Shown here piece by piece: positions 32,205 to 41,186 of a DNA stretch of 63,193 nt. Source of the DNA: Bacteroidales bacterium UBA3630. Lineage in GTDB: Bacteria > Bacteroidota > Bacteroidia > Bacteroidales > P3. The stretch is from NCBI GenBank assembly GCA_002373995.1, contig DFLB01000008.1, forward strand, positions 88,042-151,234, written 5' to 3'. Positions within the stretch are counted from its first letter, which is position 1. Every line of letters starts with the position of its first letter. A model generated the notes under the pieces. It was given only the letters and a program-made list of their open reading frames with translations. It did no database searches and was not told the DNA's origin. The position numbers and the translations under genes are program-made.

Positions 32205-33179
32205 TATTTTCTGTATCACCTGTTCGGGCGCGATGGCATGCAGGCAGCGGTGGTCGCCGTAGCGACACGGGCGCTGGCCGTAGGACGAGCAGGGCTGGCA
32301 GGGCAGGTTGGCGCAGAGGGCGTTGCTGCGGTCTTGGCCGTAGCCGTAGAAGCCAAAGTCGGGATGCGTGGCGCCCCAGATGCTGACCACCGGTGTGCCG
32401 AGGGCCGAGGCGAAGTGCATGTTGGCGGAGTCCATGCTGACCATGAGGTCGAGCGAATGTATGAGGTCGAGCTCTTCGGCAAACGTGTGTCGGCCGGCCA
32501 GCGAGGTGATGTTGTCGTGCGCGGCGGCGATGGCTTCGAGCTGCGCGGCCTCTTGCCGGCTGCCGAAGAGGAGCACCCTGTATCCGCCTTCGGCCAGCAT
32601 CAGCGCCAGGCGTGCGCTGTTTTCGAGCGGCCATATCTTGCCCGCATGCTGCGCAAAGGGGGCTATGCCGACGGTCAGCGGCGGGCGGGTGGGGGAGTGG
32701 CGGCGGATGGCGGAGGACGGTTGGCCGGTGGCAGGGGCGGTGAGGCCGAGCCTGCGGAAGACGTCGGCGTAGCGCTCATGCTGCGGTCGCCGTGGGCGAT
32801 GCCGGAGGTGCATGAGCATCAACATCCGTGTGAGGCGGCCTTTGCGCAGACAGCACACGGGGAACGGCAGCCGCAGATGCGTCAGCGCGTCGAGGCGCAG
32901 CAGGAGCAGTGCCCGCCCCACGCGGTTGACCTGGTGCAGATCGGCAACGGCGTCGGCACCGACGCTGCGCAGCTGACGGTAGATGCCGGCGGCGCTCTGC
33001 TTCTTGTCAACCCCCAGAAAGTCAATGTTGTCTGTCCCGGCAAAGAGCGGCTCGAGCAGCGGCGGGGCGGCGACGGTGAAGCGCACGTCAGGATTGGCCG
33101 CAGCCCAAGCCCGCAGCACGGGTTGCACGATGGCCACGTCGCCGAGGGCCGACAGCCTTATGACCAGTACGTGCTTCAC
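32187..33179 (-). CDS. GT9 heptosyltransferase-like glycosyltransferase
   Basis: The 330-residue protein starts VLVIRLSALGDVAIV, the signature of ADP-heptose:LPS heptosyltransferases (GT9). The C-terminal half has FGSRQEAAQLEAIA, DLMVSMDSANMHFASALGTPVVSIWGATHPDFGF and CSSYGQRPCRYG. It adds sugars to LPS core or a related glycan at the inner membrane face. The start is GTG at 33179, overlapping the DUF4254 stop (GTGA). The longer frame upstream is shadow of DUF4254. It is the last gene of the DUF6029-Omp28-MATE-patatin-DUF4254 run. Confidence 0.87.
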   Translation of the reverse strand: MKHVLVIRLSALGDVAIVQPVLRAWAAANPDVRFTVAAPPLLEPLFAGTDNIDFLGVDKKQSAAGIYRQLRSVGADAVADLHQVNRVGRALLLLRLDALTHLRLPFPVCCLRKGRLTRMLMLMHLRHRPRRPQHERYADVFRRLGLTAPATGQPSSAIRRHSPTRPPLTVGIAPFAQHAGKIWPLENSARLALMLAEGGYRVLLFGSRQEAAQLEAIAAAHDNITSLAGRHTFAEELDLIHSLDLMVSMDSANMHFASALGTPVVSIWGATHPDFGFYGYGQDRSNALCANLPCQPCSSYGQRPCRYGDHRCLHAIAPEQVIQKIEEALR

Positions 33180-33793
33180 TTCTTGTAGAGCATAGGGTTG
33201 AGCGACGGGTCGTTGTACATCTTCATCTGGCGGTAGAGCTTCATGCGGCGGCGGCCGGCGGCGAGGTCGTCGAGCAGCTGGTCGATGGCGGTGCAGAGGT
33301 CTTCGCGCTGGGTGAGCAGGGTGTCGAGCTTGGCCTGGCATTTGGCGCGGTGAGCCTCGTCGCCACGCTGCGCCTCGATGCCGAAGTGGTAGATCTTCAG
33401 GGCCAGGATGGACAGGCGGTCGATGGCCCAAGCCGGTGTCTCGGTGTTGATGCGGGCGTCGGGCTGGGGGGGCACGTCGCCGAAGAGGGCCATATAGTGG
33501 TCGTCGATGCGCTCGACGAGGTCGGTGCGATGCTGGTTGCTGCTGTCGATGCGGCGCTTGATGCCGAGGGCGTAGACGGGATCTACGTCGGCGGGGCGCA
33601 CCAGGTCTTCAAGATGCCACTGCACGGTGTCTACCCACGACTTTTCCCAAAGCAGAGCCTCGAACTGCCGGGGCGTCGAGGCCTGCGGGTCGAAGGCTCC
33701 ATAGGGATTGCGGAGCTCGGCATCGACCGAGTCGGTGGTGTGGTAGTCAGCAACTTGCTGCTCGAAGAGGTGATATAAATCAATTGCTTTCAT
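33176..33793 (-). CDS. DUF4254 protein
   Basis: The 205-residue helical soluble protein has an N-terminal LYHLFEQQVADYH, then LLWEKSWVDTVQWHLEDLVR, KRRIDSSNQHRTDLVERID and LSILALKIYHFG. DUF4254 proteins in Bacteroidetes regularly precede a GT9 glycosyltransferase, as here, so a role in LPS or surface-glycan assembly is plausible but unproven. Stop and GTG start of the next gene overlap by 4 nt. Confidence 0.85.
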   Translation of the reverse strand: MKAIDLYHLFEQQVADYHTTDSVDAELRNPYGAFDPQASTPRQFEALLWEKSWVDTVQWHLEDLVRPADVDPVYALGIKRRIDSSNQHRTDLVERIDDHYMALFGDVPPQPDARINTETPAWAIDRLSILALKIYHFGIEAQRGDEAHRAKCQAKLDTLLTQREDLCTAIDQLLDDLAAGRRRMKLYRQMKMYNDPSLNPMLYKK

Positions 33794-33814
33794 TGTTCGG
33801 TGGTATTAAGGTTT

Positions 33815-35812
33815 TCAGAATATATGTCCGATGTTCAGCAGGAAGTAGGGTCTGCGGCTCAGCGTGTTATAGCCCAGCCGGAGGTCGATGGGGCCGAAAA
33901 GGGTGTTGTAGCTGTAGCCCATCTGGAGGCTGTAGGCCGATGGCAGAGCCAAGATGCGGTCGATGCGGTCGGCCTCGACAAGGGTGGCGGCGCGCAGGAG
34001 GATATAGTGGTTGTCGAGTATGCGGTATTGTGCCTGCAGCTGTGCCGCGACGACACATGGTGCGGCAGGTTCTATATGCCCCAGGCCCGACAGAGGCAGT
34101 TGCTGCTCGACGACATGGCCGAACCATTCGCCGCCGACGGCGTTGCTGAAGGCCCAGGGCACAGTGTCGGACAGCACGAGGCGCGTGTAGAGCATGGGCT
34201 GAAGGGTCAGGCGCTGCGTGGGCGAAAGGTTGATGCGCCAGTGGGCGCTAATGTCGTTGATGCCGATGTTGCCGTCGAAGCCCAGAAAGTCGGTGGTGCG
34301 GTAGGCGTAGGTGGCATGAAAGCGGGTGCCGCGCGAAGGGAAATACCAGTTGTTCTCGGTGTTGAGGTCGGCGCTGGCGTGATAGGAGAAGTAGTGGTCG
34401 TCGACGAGCTGGTTGTTGCGGTTCTCATAGGAGAGAAGCTGTCCGTAGTAGTCGAAATAGTCCCAGCGGATGCCCGCGCGGATGTCGAAGAGGTGCAAGC
34501 GGATGTCGAGGGGGGCAATGTCGGCACTGTGCTGGTAGTAGCGCACATTGTAGTAGCGCAGGCCCTGCGTGTAGAGGTCGATGTCATTGTTGCGGAAAAT
34601 GTAGGAGATTGTGGGGTTGAGGGCGGCGTAGGGGGTGAGAAGCGAATATTCGGCCCGCGCCATGATGCGACGCCCCATGCGCACGGTGCCGGCTATGCCC
34701 ATAGGCAGGCGTGTGGGCAGGGCTATCTTGCCGGAGAGTTGTATGGCACCCATCTCCTCAGAGTCGAATCGGAAGCCCACGCTGGCTATCGGTGTGTGTC
34801 CGAAGCCTTTCTTCTGTGGCGCGGCGATGGGGCGGGTGGGGGTGTATCGTGTGGCGCGGCGGGGCAGGCTGTCGATGCCATGTGTGCGCCGAAGTGTCAG
34901 GAGTTCATCCCAATGGCTGCGTGCTTCGCGGTCGCCACGAGCCAGGAGAGTGTCGATGGCTGAGGTGTAGAAACTGGCAGCGCTGTAGCCGCTGACGTCC
35001 ACCTTCATCATTACATCGCTCGTGGCGATATTCTCCAAGTACTTGTTTTTGGTATTGATGTCGATGATTTGCATCATCACGGTAGCAGCGTCGGATATCT
35101 CGTCGGCGGTGAGCGGATCGCCCTGTACGGTGACGCCGATGATGATGTCAGCCCCCATACGGCGGGCGACGTCGGCAGGATAGTTGTTGCGTAAACCGCC
35201 GTCCACCAGTACGCTGTCGCCCATGCGTACGGGAGTGAAGACACCCGGGATTGCCATAGACGCGCGCATGGCGCGGAAGAGGCGACCGCTATGGAAGACC
35301 ACCTCGGTGTTGGTGACAATATCGGTGGCGACACAGGCAAAGGGAATGGGGAGGCTGTCGAAGCTGATGGAGTCCGGATAGTCGGCGCAGAGTTTACGGA
35401 ACAGCCGGTTGAGGTTGCGCCCTCTGATAATGCCGCCTTGCTGTGGCCGGTCGCTGCTGATGCCGCGGATAATGGCGTAGGTGTTTTGCTCTTCGCGTTG
35501 GCGCAGCGTCAGGTCGGAGGGGTCGGTGCGATCGGAGAGCAGTGATGTCCAATCCTGTGAGCGTACCAGCGAGTCGAGGAAGTCGGTGCTGTAGCCGATG
35601 GCGTAGAGTCCGCCGATGAGGGAACCCATAGAGGTGCCGCAGATGATGTCGATGGGGATGCCTGCTTCCTCGATGACACGCAGGGCACTGATGTGTGCTA
35701 CTCCCTTGGCACCGCCGCCGCTGAGTACCACGGCCACGCGTGGTCGGTTTGGTTGTGCGTGAAGACCGAGGGTGAGTAAGAGCATCAGCGGGAGTGTCAG
35801 GCGGTGTTTCAT
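33815..35812 (-). CDS. patatin-like phospholipase with C-terminal outer-membrane barrel
   Basis: The 665-residue exported protein has a signal peptide (residues 1-19). The patatin domain shows VVLSGGGAKGVAHISALRV (oxyanion loop), the GTSMGS nucleophile elbow and DGGLRNNYPADVARR (catalytic Asp). The C-terminal part (about 350-665) is beta-rich with alternating aromatic strands and ends in IGHIF, as in BamA-like surface-antigen barrels. Such PlpD/RssA-like proteins hydrolyse lipids at the outer membrane or are secreted through their own barrel. The start at 35812 overlaps the MATE stop (ATGA). Confidence 0.9.
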   Translation of the reverse strand: MKHRLTLPLMLLLTLGLHAQPNRPRVAVVLSGGGAKGVAHISALRVIEEAGIPIDIICGTSMGSLIGGLYAIGYSTDFLDSLVRSQDWTSLLSDRTDPSDLTLRQREEQNTYAIIRGISSDRPQQGGIIRGRNLNRLFRKLCADYPDSISFDSLPIPFACVATDIVTNTEVVFHSGRLFRAMRASMAIPGVFTPVRMGDSVLVDGGLRNNYPADVARRMGADIIIGVTVQGDPLTADEISDAATVMMQIIDINTKNKYLENIATSDVMMKVDVSGYSAASFYTSAIDTLLARGDREARSHWDELLTLRRTHGIDSLPRRATRYTPTRPIAAPQKKGFGHTPIASVGFRFDSEEMGAIQLSGKIALPTRLPMGIAGTVRMGRRIMARAEYSLLTPYAALNPTISYIFRNNDIDLYTQGLRYYNVRYYQHSADIAPLDIRLHLFDIRAGIRWDYFDYYGQLLSYENRNNQLVDDHYFSYHASADLNTENNWYFPSRGTRFHATYAYRTTDFLGFDGNIGINDISAHWRINLSPTQRLTLQPMLYTRLVLSDTVPWAFSNAVGGEWFGHVVEQQLPLSGLGHIEPAAPCVVAAQLQAQYRILDNHYILLRAATLVEADRIDRILALPSAYSLQMGYSYNTLFGPIDLRLGYNTLSRRPYFLLNIGHIF

Positions 35813-37152
35813 AGGGCTTGCAGGTAAACATCTTTGTGCACGCGTAGTCCTTGAAGCAGGCCGCGCAGCAGCAGGTATATCATGAAGGCTGTCCAGAGGA
35901 TGTTGTTCCAGGTTTGAATGGACAGTTGACTGTTGGCAATTGACAGTGTTTTCAGACCGTAGTAAACGGTGAAAAAGGCGGCTGTGGCCACAAACATGGC
36001 GTTGCGCATGGTGCGGCTGGCTGTGGCACCGATGAAGATGCCGTCGAACAGGAAGGCCGCAAAGCCGCAAACGGGAATGACAAGCACCCAGCCGAGGTAG
36101 TCGGTTGCGGCTTTGATGAGGGTGGTATCGGAGGTGAAGATATGCAGGAACTGGGTATTGAAGATAGCGTAAAGGGCCGTGAAGAACACCGTCAGAATGA
36201 GCCCCCAGAGGAGAAGTAGTCTGACCGAGAGCCGCAGGTTTTTGGGCTCGCGGGCACCGATATAACGCCCCACCAGTGCTTCACCGGCATAAGCAAAGCC
36301 GTCCATGATATAGCTGAAGAGCGTGAAGAACTGCAGTAGCAGGGCATCGATGGCCAGCACCTGGTCGCTGATGCGTCCGCTGGCGGCGGTGATGAAGGTG
36401 AAGACCGCTGAGAGGCAGATGGTGCGCAGGAAGATGTCGCCGTTGACCTTGAAAAATCGTCGCATTTCTGTCCAGCGAAGACAGCTCCTGATGGCTTTCA
36501 GACTTTTGAATTCATGTATCTCCTCAAGGTTTTTTGTCTTTCTGTGGAGAAAGATCAGTCCCATTACGAGGCCCGAATACTGGGCCAGTACGGTGCCGAG
36601 AGCAACACCGGCTATGTCCCAATGAAGCACCAGCACGAAGAGTAGCGAGGCCAGAATGTTGACGCAGTTGAGGAAGATGGCTATCCACATGGGTGTTTTT
36701 GAGTCCTGCATGCCGATAAACCATCCCTTGATGGCATACAGTCCCAGGGTGGCGGGTGCGGCCCAGATGCGGATGAAGAAGTAGGTCAGTGCCAGCCGCA
36801 TAACCTCGCCGCTGCCTTCGAAGATAATGGGTACGAGCAGCGATATGGGCCACTGTAGAGCGATGAGGGTAAGGGCGATAGCGAGTGCTATGGCTGCGGC
36901 TCGAATGAGGGTTTTCAGGGACTCGTCTATGCGTCCGGCACCGTAGGCCTGGGCCGTGAAACCGCTTGTGCCCATACGTAGGAAACCGAAGTTCCAATAG
37001 ATCAAGTTGAAGATAGATGTGCCAATGGTGATGGCTCCGATATGCGTGCTCGACAGGTGCCCCACGATGGCCATATCAACCATGCCCAACAATGGCACAG
37101 TGATGTTGGTTATGATGTTTGGCAGGGCCAGGCCGAGGATACGCTTGTTCAT
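35809..37152 (-). CDS. MATE family multidrug/toxin efflux transporter
   Basis: The 447-residue inner-membrane protein has 12 expected helices. It begins ILGLALPNIITNITVPLLGMVDMAIVGHLSS, the typical first MATE repeat, and the second repeat starts near FFKVNGDIFLRTICLSAVF. It exports organic cations or flippable precursors using Na+ or H+. Between the last helices, a short stretch with IANSQLSIQTWN is encoded by family A repeat DNA (35921-35950). It is translationally coupled to the patatin gene downstream, and its start overlaps the Omp28 stop (TGATG). Confidence 0.92.
   Translation of the reverse strand: MNKRILGLALPNIITNITVPLLGMVDMAIVGHLSSTHIGAITIGTSIFNLIYWNFGFLRMGTSGFTAQAYGAGRIDESLKTLIRAAAIALAIALTLIALQWPISLLVPIIFEGSGEVMRLALTYFFIRIWAAPATLGLYAIKGWFIGMQDSKTPMWIAIFLNCVNILASLLFVLVLHWDIAGVALGTVLAQYSGLVMGLIFLHRKTKNLEEIHEFKSLKAIRSCLRWTEMRRFFKVNGDIFLRTICLSAVFTFITAASGRISDQVLAIDALLLQFFTLFSYIMDGFAYAGEALVGRYIGAREPKNLRLSVRLLLLWGLILTVFFTALYAIFNTQFLHIFTSDTTLIKAATDYLGWVLVIPVCGFAAFLFDGIFIGATASRTMRNAMFVATAAFFTVYYGLKTLSIANSQLSIQTWNNILWTAFMIYLLLRGLLQGLRVHKDVYLQAL
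35921..35950. repeat. family A repeat block inside the MATE gene
   Basis: CAGTTGACTGTTGGCAATTGACAG gives four degenerate heptamers in a loop near the C-terminus. The frame is kept. Confidence 0.65.
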
Positions 37153-38003
37153 CAGTTCTCTATCGGGTGGGTAAAGATCTGGACCTCTTGGCTATTGAGC
37201 ACGGTGCGGTCACTCTTGCGCGCGATGAAGCCCACGACGTTGCTATTCATCAAGTTGATTGTGGGGTCAGCAACTGTGTAGACGAAGTGTTTCTCCTTGT
37301 GCTCGCCCGGGGTGCCTGCCAGGGGGATGGCTTCGCCCCAAGTGGCGGTGATTGCCTCGCGAAGCATGTGGTTGTGGACGTAATCGTTCTTGATTCCTTC
37401 AGGCGATAGCTGTCGGTAGCGGAGCGAGTCTTCAGTCAGCACCAGCGTAAGCGTCAGTTCGTCTGTGATGGTGTTGTACACATCTACTGCGGCGGTGATG
37501 TCCAGTGTACGGCTGGCTGTATCGGCTTCGATGCTTAGATTGAGCCCAATCATAGGTTCACCGGCTATCACGCCGGCAATGGCACTGCCGATGTTTTCCA
37601 TGGCTCCGTCGTAGAGTGTGCTACGGTCGCGATTTATGCATGCTGACGGCAGGCCGCTGATGCCAAAGTGCTCGGCCCAGGTGGTGCCGACTGTGGTGCG
37701 CGGGTCAAGTTGGTTGGGGAACGGGTCGGCCATGATGTTGTTGTAAGGTGTGATGGCGATGATGACCAGTTCGCTGGCGTACTGCTCGTGCAGGGCGTCA
37801 AGGGTTTCGTCGGCCAGGGGGCAGTTGTTGCATCGAGGACCCGTGTATTTTTCCACCAAGGCGCGTTGCACGCCTCCGTTGGTCCATTGGCCATTGCTGC
37901 CGCTGCCACTGCTGGCAACCATGTATTCATCGCGCTCTATCCTGTCGCATCCTGCAACGAGGACAAACGTCAGGAGCAGAAGGTATATGCTGTTCTTTTT
38001 CAT
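37152..38003 (-). CDS. Omp28-related lipoprotein
   Basis: The 283-residue lipoprotein (FVLVAGC, Cys19) has a thioredoxin-like front part: VEKYTGPRCNNCPLADETLDAL carries a C-x-x-C pair, and a cis-Pro-like SGLPSACINR follows. This is the pattern of Omp28 proteins of Porphyromonas and relatives, found at the outer membrane. The C-terminal part is beta-rich. It lies 21 nt after the DUF6029 outer-membrane protein gene, and the two are neighbours in other Bacteroidetes too. Confidence 0.85.
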   Translation of the reverse strand: MKKNSIYLLLLTFVLVAGCDRIERDEYMVASSGSGSNGQWTNGGVQRALVEKYTGPRCNNCPLADETLDALHEQYASELVIIAITPYNNIMADPFPNQLDPRTTVGTTWAEHFGISGLPSACINRDRSTLYDGAMENIGSAIAGVIAGEPMIGLNLSIEADTASRTLDITAAVDVYNTITDELTLTLVLTEDSLRYRQLSPEGIKNDYVHNHMLREAITATWGEAIPLAGTPGEHKEKHFVYTVADPTINLMNSNVVGFIARKSDRTVLNSQEVQIFTHPIEN

Positions 38004-38024
38004 ATCTTTTTTCGTGGATGAAGG

Positions 38025-39692
38025 TTAGAAACTGGTGGTCAGGCTGAAGGTGAGACCGTTGCTGGCGGGCACTTGGCGGCACACGCCGCCGATGCAGAGC
38101 AGCCCTTCGCGCTGTTTGCCATAGCCTATCTGCAGGCGGGTGGCCCCCCGGGTGTAGCCGACGCTCAGGTTGTAATAGTTGCCGGAACCATCGTTGTAGG
38201 CTAACTGGTCGCTGGCCGAGACGAACCAGTGCGTGCCGATGTTCCACTCGACGAGGCCCATCAGCCAGTCGCCTGCGCGACGGTCGGTGTGCCCTTCTTC
38301 TGGAGCGTAGCGGCTGTCGCTGCCCATCCATTGGGCCTCGAAGCGCAGGGCGTGCTTCTTGCTGACGCGCCACGACAGGTCGGCTACTACTGCGTTGTTG
38401 TGGTAGAGAATGTTCTCGTGGCCTTCCACCACAGGGTTGAAGACCTGGTAGAGGTATGTGGCTGTCAGTTTGACACTCTTGCTGAGTTTCTTGGCTACTT
38501 CGACCGAAGCGTCGCCGTAATAGAGTTGCCCCAAGCCCGGTGTGGCGGTGTAGCCATCGGTGCCGCGGCCGCCGATGGTGGTGGTGTCGAGGCCCACCAT
38601 GACCGAACCGTTGACGTGCAGGTCGGTGCCGTACTTGCCGCCTAAGAGGGTGCCTTTTTTGATTTTATACATGACATCGGCCTGCAGGCCTTGTTCGCCG
38701 CCCACCTGGGTGACGTATGGGTACATCGATGGGAAGGCGTAGGTGTGCTGTTTCGGTGTTGCAGGAAGGTAGTTGATGAAGAGCATCTCTCCGTTTTCGC
38801 TGCGGGAAGATTTGAAGCCCATGTTGTCGATCCGTTTGGCCTGGATGCCGGCACTGAAACCTCTACGCGAGTAGCCCATGTTCAGCATCAGCGCCTGTCC
38901 GGGACGGTAGATGTAACCGTTGAGGGCCGAGGGGTCCTGCCCCTTGTAGGCATACTCGGCCTGCAGGCTCCATCCGCCGTAGCTGATGTCGGTACGCGCT
39001 GCGCCGGCGCCGACGTTGAGCGGCAGGTTGAGCGTGTAGCCTGTCACCCCCGCGGCAATGTCTTCGGCGGCTTCGTACTTGCTCACAAAGCCCGCACCCA
39101 GGGTAACGCGCAGTTTGCTGTCGGCCATTGACGATATGAGGCTGTTGAGGTTGACTTCGCCGTCCACCCCACGCACCAGCCCCTCGCCATAGCTCCAGAA
39201 ATAGCGCTGGCGACCCGCAAGGGCCTTCAGCACCACGCCATCCACCGGACGGTACACCACGCGGGCACCCAGCAGGGCATTGTCGAGCCCAAGGTAGCGA
39301 TCCTCGTAGGCGCGCAGTATGAGTCCGTTGCCGAACTGCTCGTAGAAGTTGCCTGCCGTCACGCTGAGTCGTTCGCCGTTGTAAGCCACGAAGTAGTGGG
39401 CCAAGCCCTGCCCCTTCCATCGTGCATCGAAGCCGAGCAGCGGGTCTTGGTAGGCTTCGAAGCGGAGGCCGGCGCTGAAGTCGCCGTTGGTATAGAGAAT
39501 GTCGGCGCGGGCGTTCATCAGCAGTTGTTGTGGCACGTCTTCGGCGCCGATGGTGCTGTCTGCATGGCTCATCTGGCCGTCAATCTGCACATTGCCGGTC
39601 ACGTGTCCACCCAGGATACCCTGCGCACCTGCGCTGCCGGCCACAAGGCACCATAGACATGCGAATGTCACGGTCTTGAGGTTTGTCTTCAT
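38025..39692 (-). CDS. DUF6029 family outer-membrane barrel protein
   Basis: The 555-residue protein has a signal peptide (residues 1-23, cleavage after GAQ). The remainder is built of amphipathic beta strands with many aromatics and glycines (GNFYEQFGNGLILRAYEDR, KLRVTLGAGFVSKYE, ALRFEAQWMGSD) and ends in LTFSLTTSF with a terminal aromatic, as required for BAM insertion. DUF6029 proteins are Bacteroidetes porin-like proteins of unknown substrate. It heads the envelope run down to the GT9 gene. A family F array starts about 97 nt upstream. Confidence 0.83.
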   Translation of the reverse strand: MKTNLKTVTFACLWCLVAGSAGAQGILGGHVTGNVQIDGQMSHADSTIGAEDVPQQLLMNARADILYTNGDFSAGLRFEAYQDPLLGFDARWKGQGLAHYFVAYNGERLSVTAGNFYEQFGNGLILRAYEDRYLGLDNALLGARVVYRPVDGVVLKALAGRQRYFWSYGEGLVRGVDGEVNLNSLISSMADSKLRVTLGAGFVSKYEAAEDIAAGVTGYTLNLPLNVGAGAARTDISYGGWSLQAEYAYKGQDPSALNGYIYRPGQALMLNMGYSRRGFSAGIQAKRIDNMGFKSSRSENGEMLFINYLPATPKQHTYAFPSMYPYVTQVGGEQGLQADVMYKIKKGTLLGGKYGTDLHVNGSVMVGLDTTTIGGRGTDGYTATPGLGQLYYGDASVEVAKKLSKSVKLTATYLYQVFNPVVEGHENILYHNNAVVADLSWRVSKKHALRFEAQWMGSDSRYAPEEGHTDRRAGDWLMGLVEWNIGTHWFVSASDQLAYNDGSGNYYNLSVGYTRGATRLQIGYGKQREGLLCIGGVCRQVPASNGLTFSLTTSF

Positions 39693-39788
39693 CGTCATTT
39701 GTCTTATATTAAATCTGTAGTTCTACCCACATGAGGTTGCCTCTTCGCTACCCCTTCGGTGTCGGTCCGGTTTTTCTCGCAATAATAT

Positions 39789-39832
39789 CGGAGGAGTATC
39801 GGAGGAACATCGGAGGTGCCCCGGAGGAAGAG
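39789..39832. repeat. 11-nt tandem array, family F copy 3 (diverged CGGAGGAnnnT)
   Basis: Four 11-nt units based on CGGAGGA end with CGGAGGAAGAG, matching the final unit of the other copies with CC changed to GG. It is preceded by GTCCGGTTTTT, the same flank as copy 1. It lies between the DUF6029 start and the TlpA stop. Confidence 0.8.
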
Positions 39833-39866
39833 CTTAGGAAGAGCTGTGTCAGAGGTGTGGAGATGC

Positions 39867-40364
39867 TTACTGGAGTATTTGGCGCACCTGTTCGATGAGT
39901 TCTTCCTCGCCGCCGTCTTGGTAGCCTTTGTGTTGCCATACTATCTCGCCGTCGCCGTTGAGGATGAAGGTGTGGGGCACGTCGGCTCCGACGTTCATGG
40001 CGCGGGCGAGGTCTTTGTTTTGGTCGAGGTATATTTCATAGGGCCAGTCGTGGCTGTCGACCCAGGGGCGCACGCGGGCTGCGGAGCGCACATCGTCGAT
40101 GGATATGGCTACGAGCTTCACGCCGGTTTCTTCCTGCCACTCGTCGTAGACTTCCTTGATGGCGTCGAGTTCGCGGTTGCATGGCTTGCACCATGTGGCC
40201 CAGAAGCTGACAATAATGGGACGGCCGTTGTTGCGGATGACGGACGATTGCACGGTTTGGCCATCGATGCCTTTAAGGGCGATGTTTTGGGGCATGGTGG
40301 CGTTTTGGCCGAGGAGGTTGCCGCCGATGAGGAGGGCGATGATGATGGGAATGATTTTTTTCAT
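39867..40364 (-). CDS. TlpA family thiol-disulfide reductase
   Basis: The 165-residue exported thioredoxin-fold protein has an N-terminal hydrophobic signal (IIPIIIALLIGGNLLGQ) and the active-site WATWCKPCNREL near residue 60. ADVPHTFILN supplies the cis-proline region. It reduces periplasmic disulfides, for example in cytochrome maturation or envelope stress. It follows the polyprenyl synthetase gene by 69 nt containing a family B repeat. Confidence 0.92.
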   Translation of the reverse strand: MKKIIPIIIALLIGGNLLGQNATMPQNIALKGIDGQTVQSSVIRNNGRPIIVSFWATWCKPCNRELDAIKEVYDEWQEETGVKLVAISIDDVRSAARVRPWVDSHDWPYEIYLDQNKDLARAMNVGADVPHTFILNGDGEIVWQHKGYQDGGEEELIEQVRQILQ

Positions 40365-40405
40365 GGTGGATGGTATTATGATGTTTGGTGTTTCTGTCTT
40401 ATCCG

Positions 40406-40436
40406 TTAGCTGCCAGCTACCTGCTACCAGCTATCA
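40406..40436. repeat. family B heptamer block at the end of the polyprenyl synthetase gene
   Basis: TTAGCTGCCAGCTACCTGCT plus ACCAGCT units overlap the stop region of the upstream gene. It is a possible cause of the altered C-terminus of that protein. Confidence 0.7.
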
Positions 40437-41186
40437 TATTTGTATGTCTAAGGAAGGTTTTATTGTGCGGAGGGTTGCTGTTTCGTGTTCGATGAGTTCT
40501 GTGGTCCAGGGGGTGGCTTCGCCGTCGGCTTGGTCGTCGCGGAGTTGGAAGAGTCGGCCGAAGTGGAGTCCGAAGTCGTGGTAGGCAGGGTTGCCGAGAG
40601 CGGCGGCGGTGGCGAAGAGTTGTGCTGTTTTGCCGTCGATGATGCGGAGATAGGTGTCTTTATCTGGCAGTTGGCAGTTGACAGTTGGCAGTTGGCGGTT
40701 GGTAGTGTTGTCCTCTGTTAACTGACAACTGTCCACTGCCAACTGCTGTTGTAGCAGTTCGGCTTCGACCATTGCTTTGACGGTTTGGTTGACGAGGCGT
40801 GTTGCGTCGGCGTCGCCGGCTTCGTCGAGCAGTTCCATGATTTTGGCGAGGTGGTAGTCGCCGACGAGGATTGCGACGGCGTTGTTCCAGCGGGCGTTGA
40901 CAGAGGGTAGGCCGCGGCGGGTGGGGGAGTGGTCGATGACGTCGTCGTGCAGGAGGGAGGCGTTGTGGAGCATTTCGACGCAGACGGCCATGAGGAGTGT
41001 GCGTCGCGAGTTGAGGGTTTCTTCGCCGAGGGAAGCTGCTGCGAGGAGGGCGATGCGTGGACGAAGCATTTTGCCGTTGCGTGCAGCGATGTATTGCTCC
41101 ACTTGGCGGAGGAGGTGTCCGTTGCCGGAGGTGATGCGGCGGAGGTATTCGTGGCGGACGTCGTCAAGCTTGGTTTCTAAGTTCAT
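40434..41186 (-). CDS. short polyprenyl (isoprenyl) diphosphate synthase
   Basis: The 250-residue all-helical prenyltransferase has GKMLRPRIALLAA (substrate arginine region), the first aspartate-rich motif DDVIDHSPTRRG, GDYHLAKIMELL, IIDGKTAQLF and the second motif RDDQAD. Both DDxxD signatures are present. It is about 70 residues shorter than usual synthases (about 320): the C-terminal helices after DDQAD are missing and replaced by a short tail. Before IIDGKTA about 25 residues (QLAVDSCQL...NCQLP) are encoded by family A repeats. It makes isoprenoid diphosphates for quinones or undecaprenyl carriers if active. It overlaps dapA by 23 nt. Confidence 0.85.
   Translation of the reverse strand: MNLETKLDDVRHEYLRRITSGNGHLLRQVEQYIAARNGKMLRPRIALLAAASLGEETLNSRRTLLMAVCVEMLHNASLLHDDVIDHSPTRRGLPSVNARWNNAVAILVGDYHLAKIMELLDEAGDADATRLVNQTVKAMVEAELLQQQLAVDSCQLTEDNTTNRQLPTVNCQLPDKDTYLRIIDGKTAQLFATAAALGNPAYHDFGLHFGRLFQLRDDQADGEATPWTTELIEHETATLRTIKPSLDIQI
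40665..40748. repeat. inverted pair of family A arrays inside the polyprenyl synthetase gene
   Basis: A forward array of five or six GGCAGTT-type heptamers (40665-40707) is followed by a reverse-complement array (40718-40746), so the mRNA can fold into a hairpin. About 28 codons are added in frame between conserved helices. Confidence 0.85.

Noticed and set aside
33800..34963. 387-codon plus-strand frame opposite the patatin gene
   Set aside because: The patatin-barrel protein on the minus strand has clear catalytic motifs and a signal peptide; the plus frame has none.
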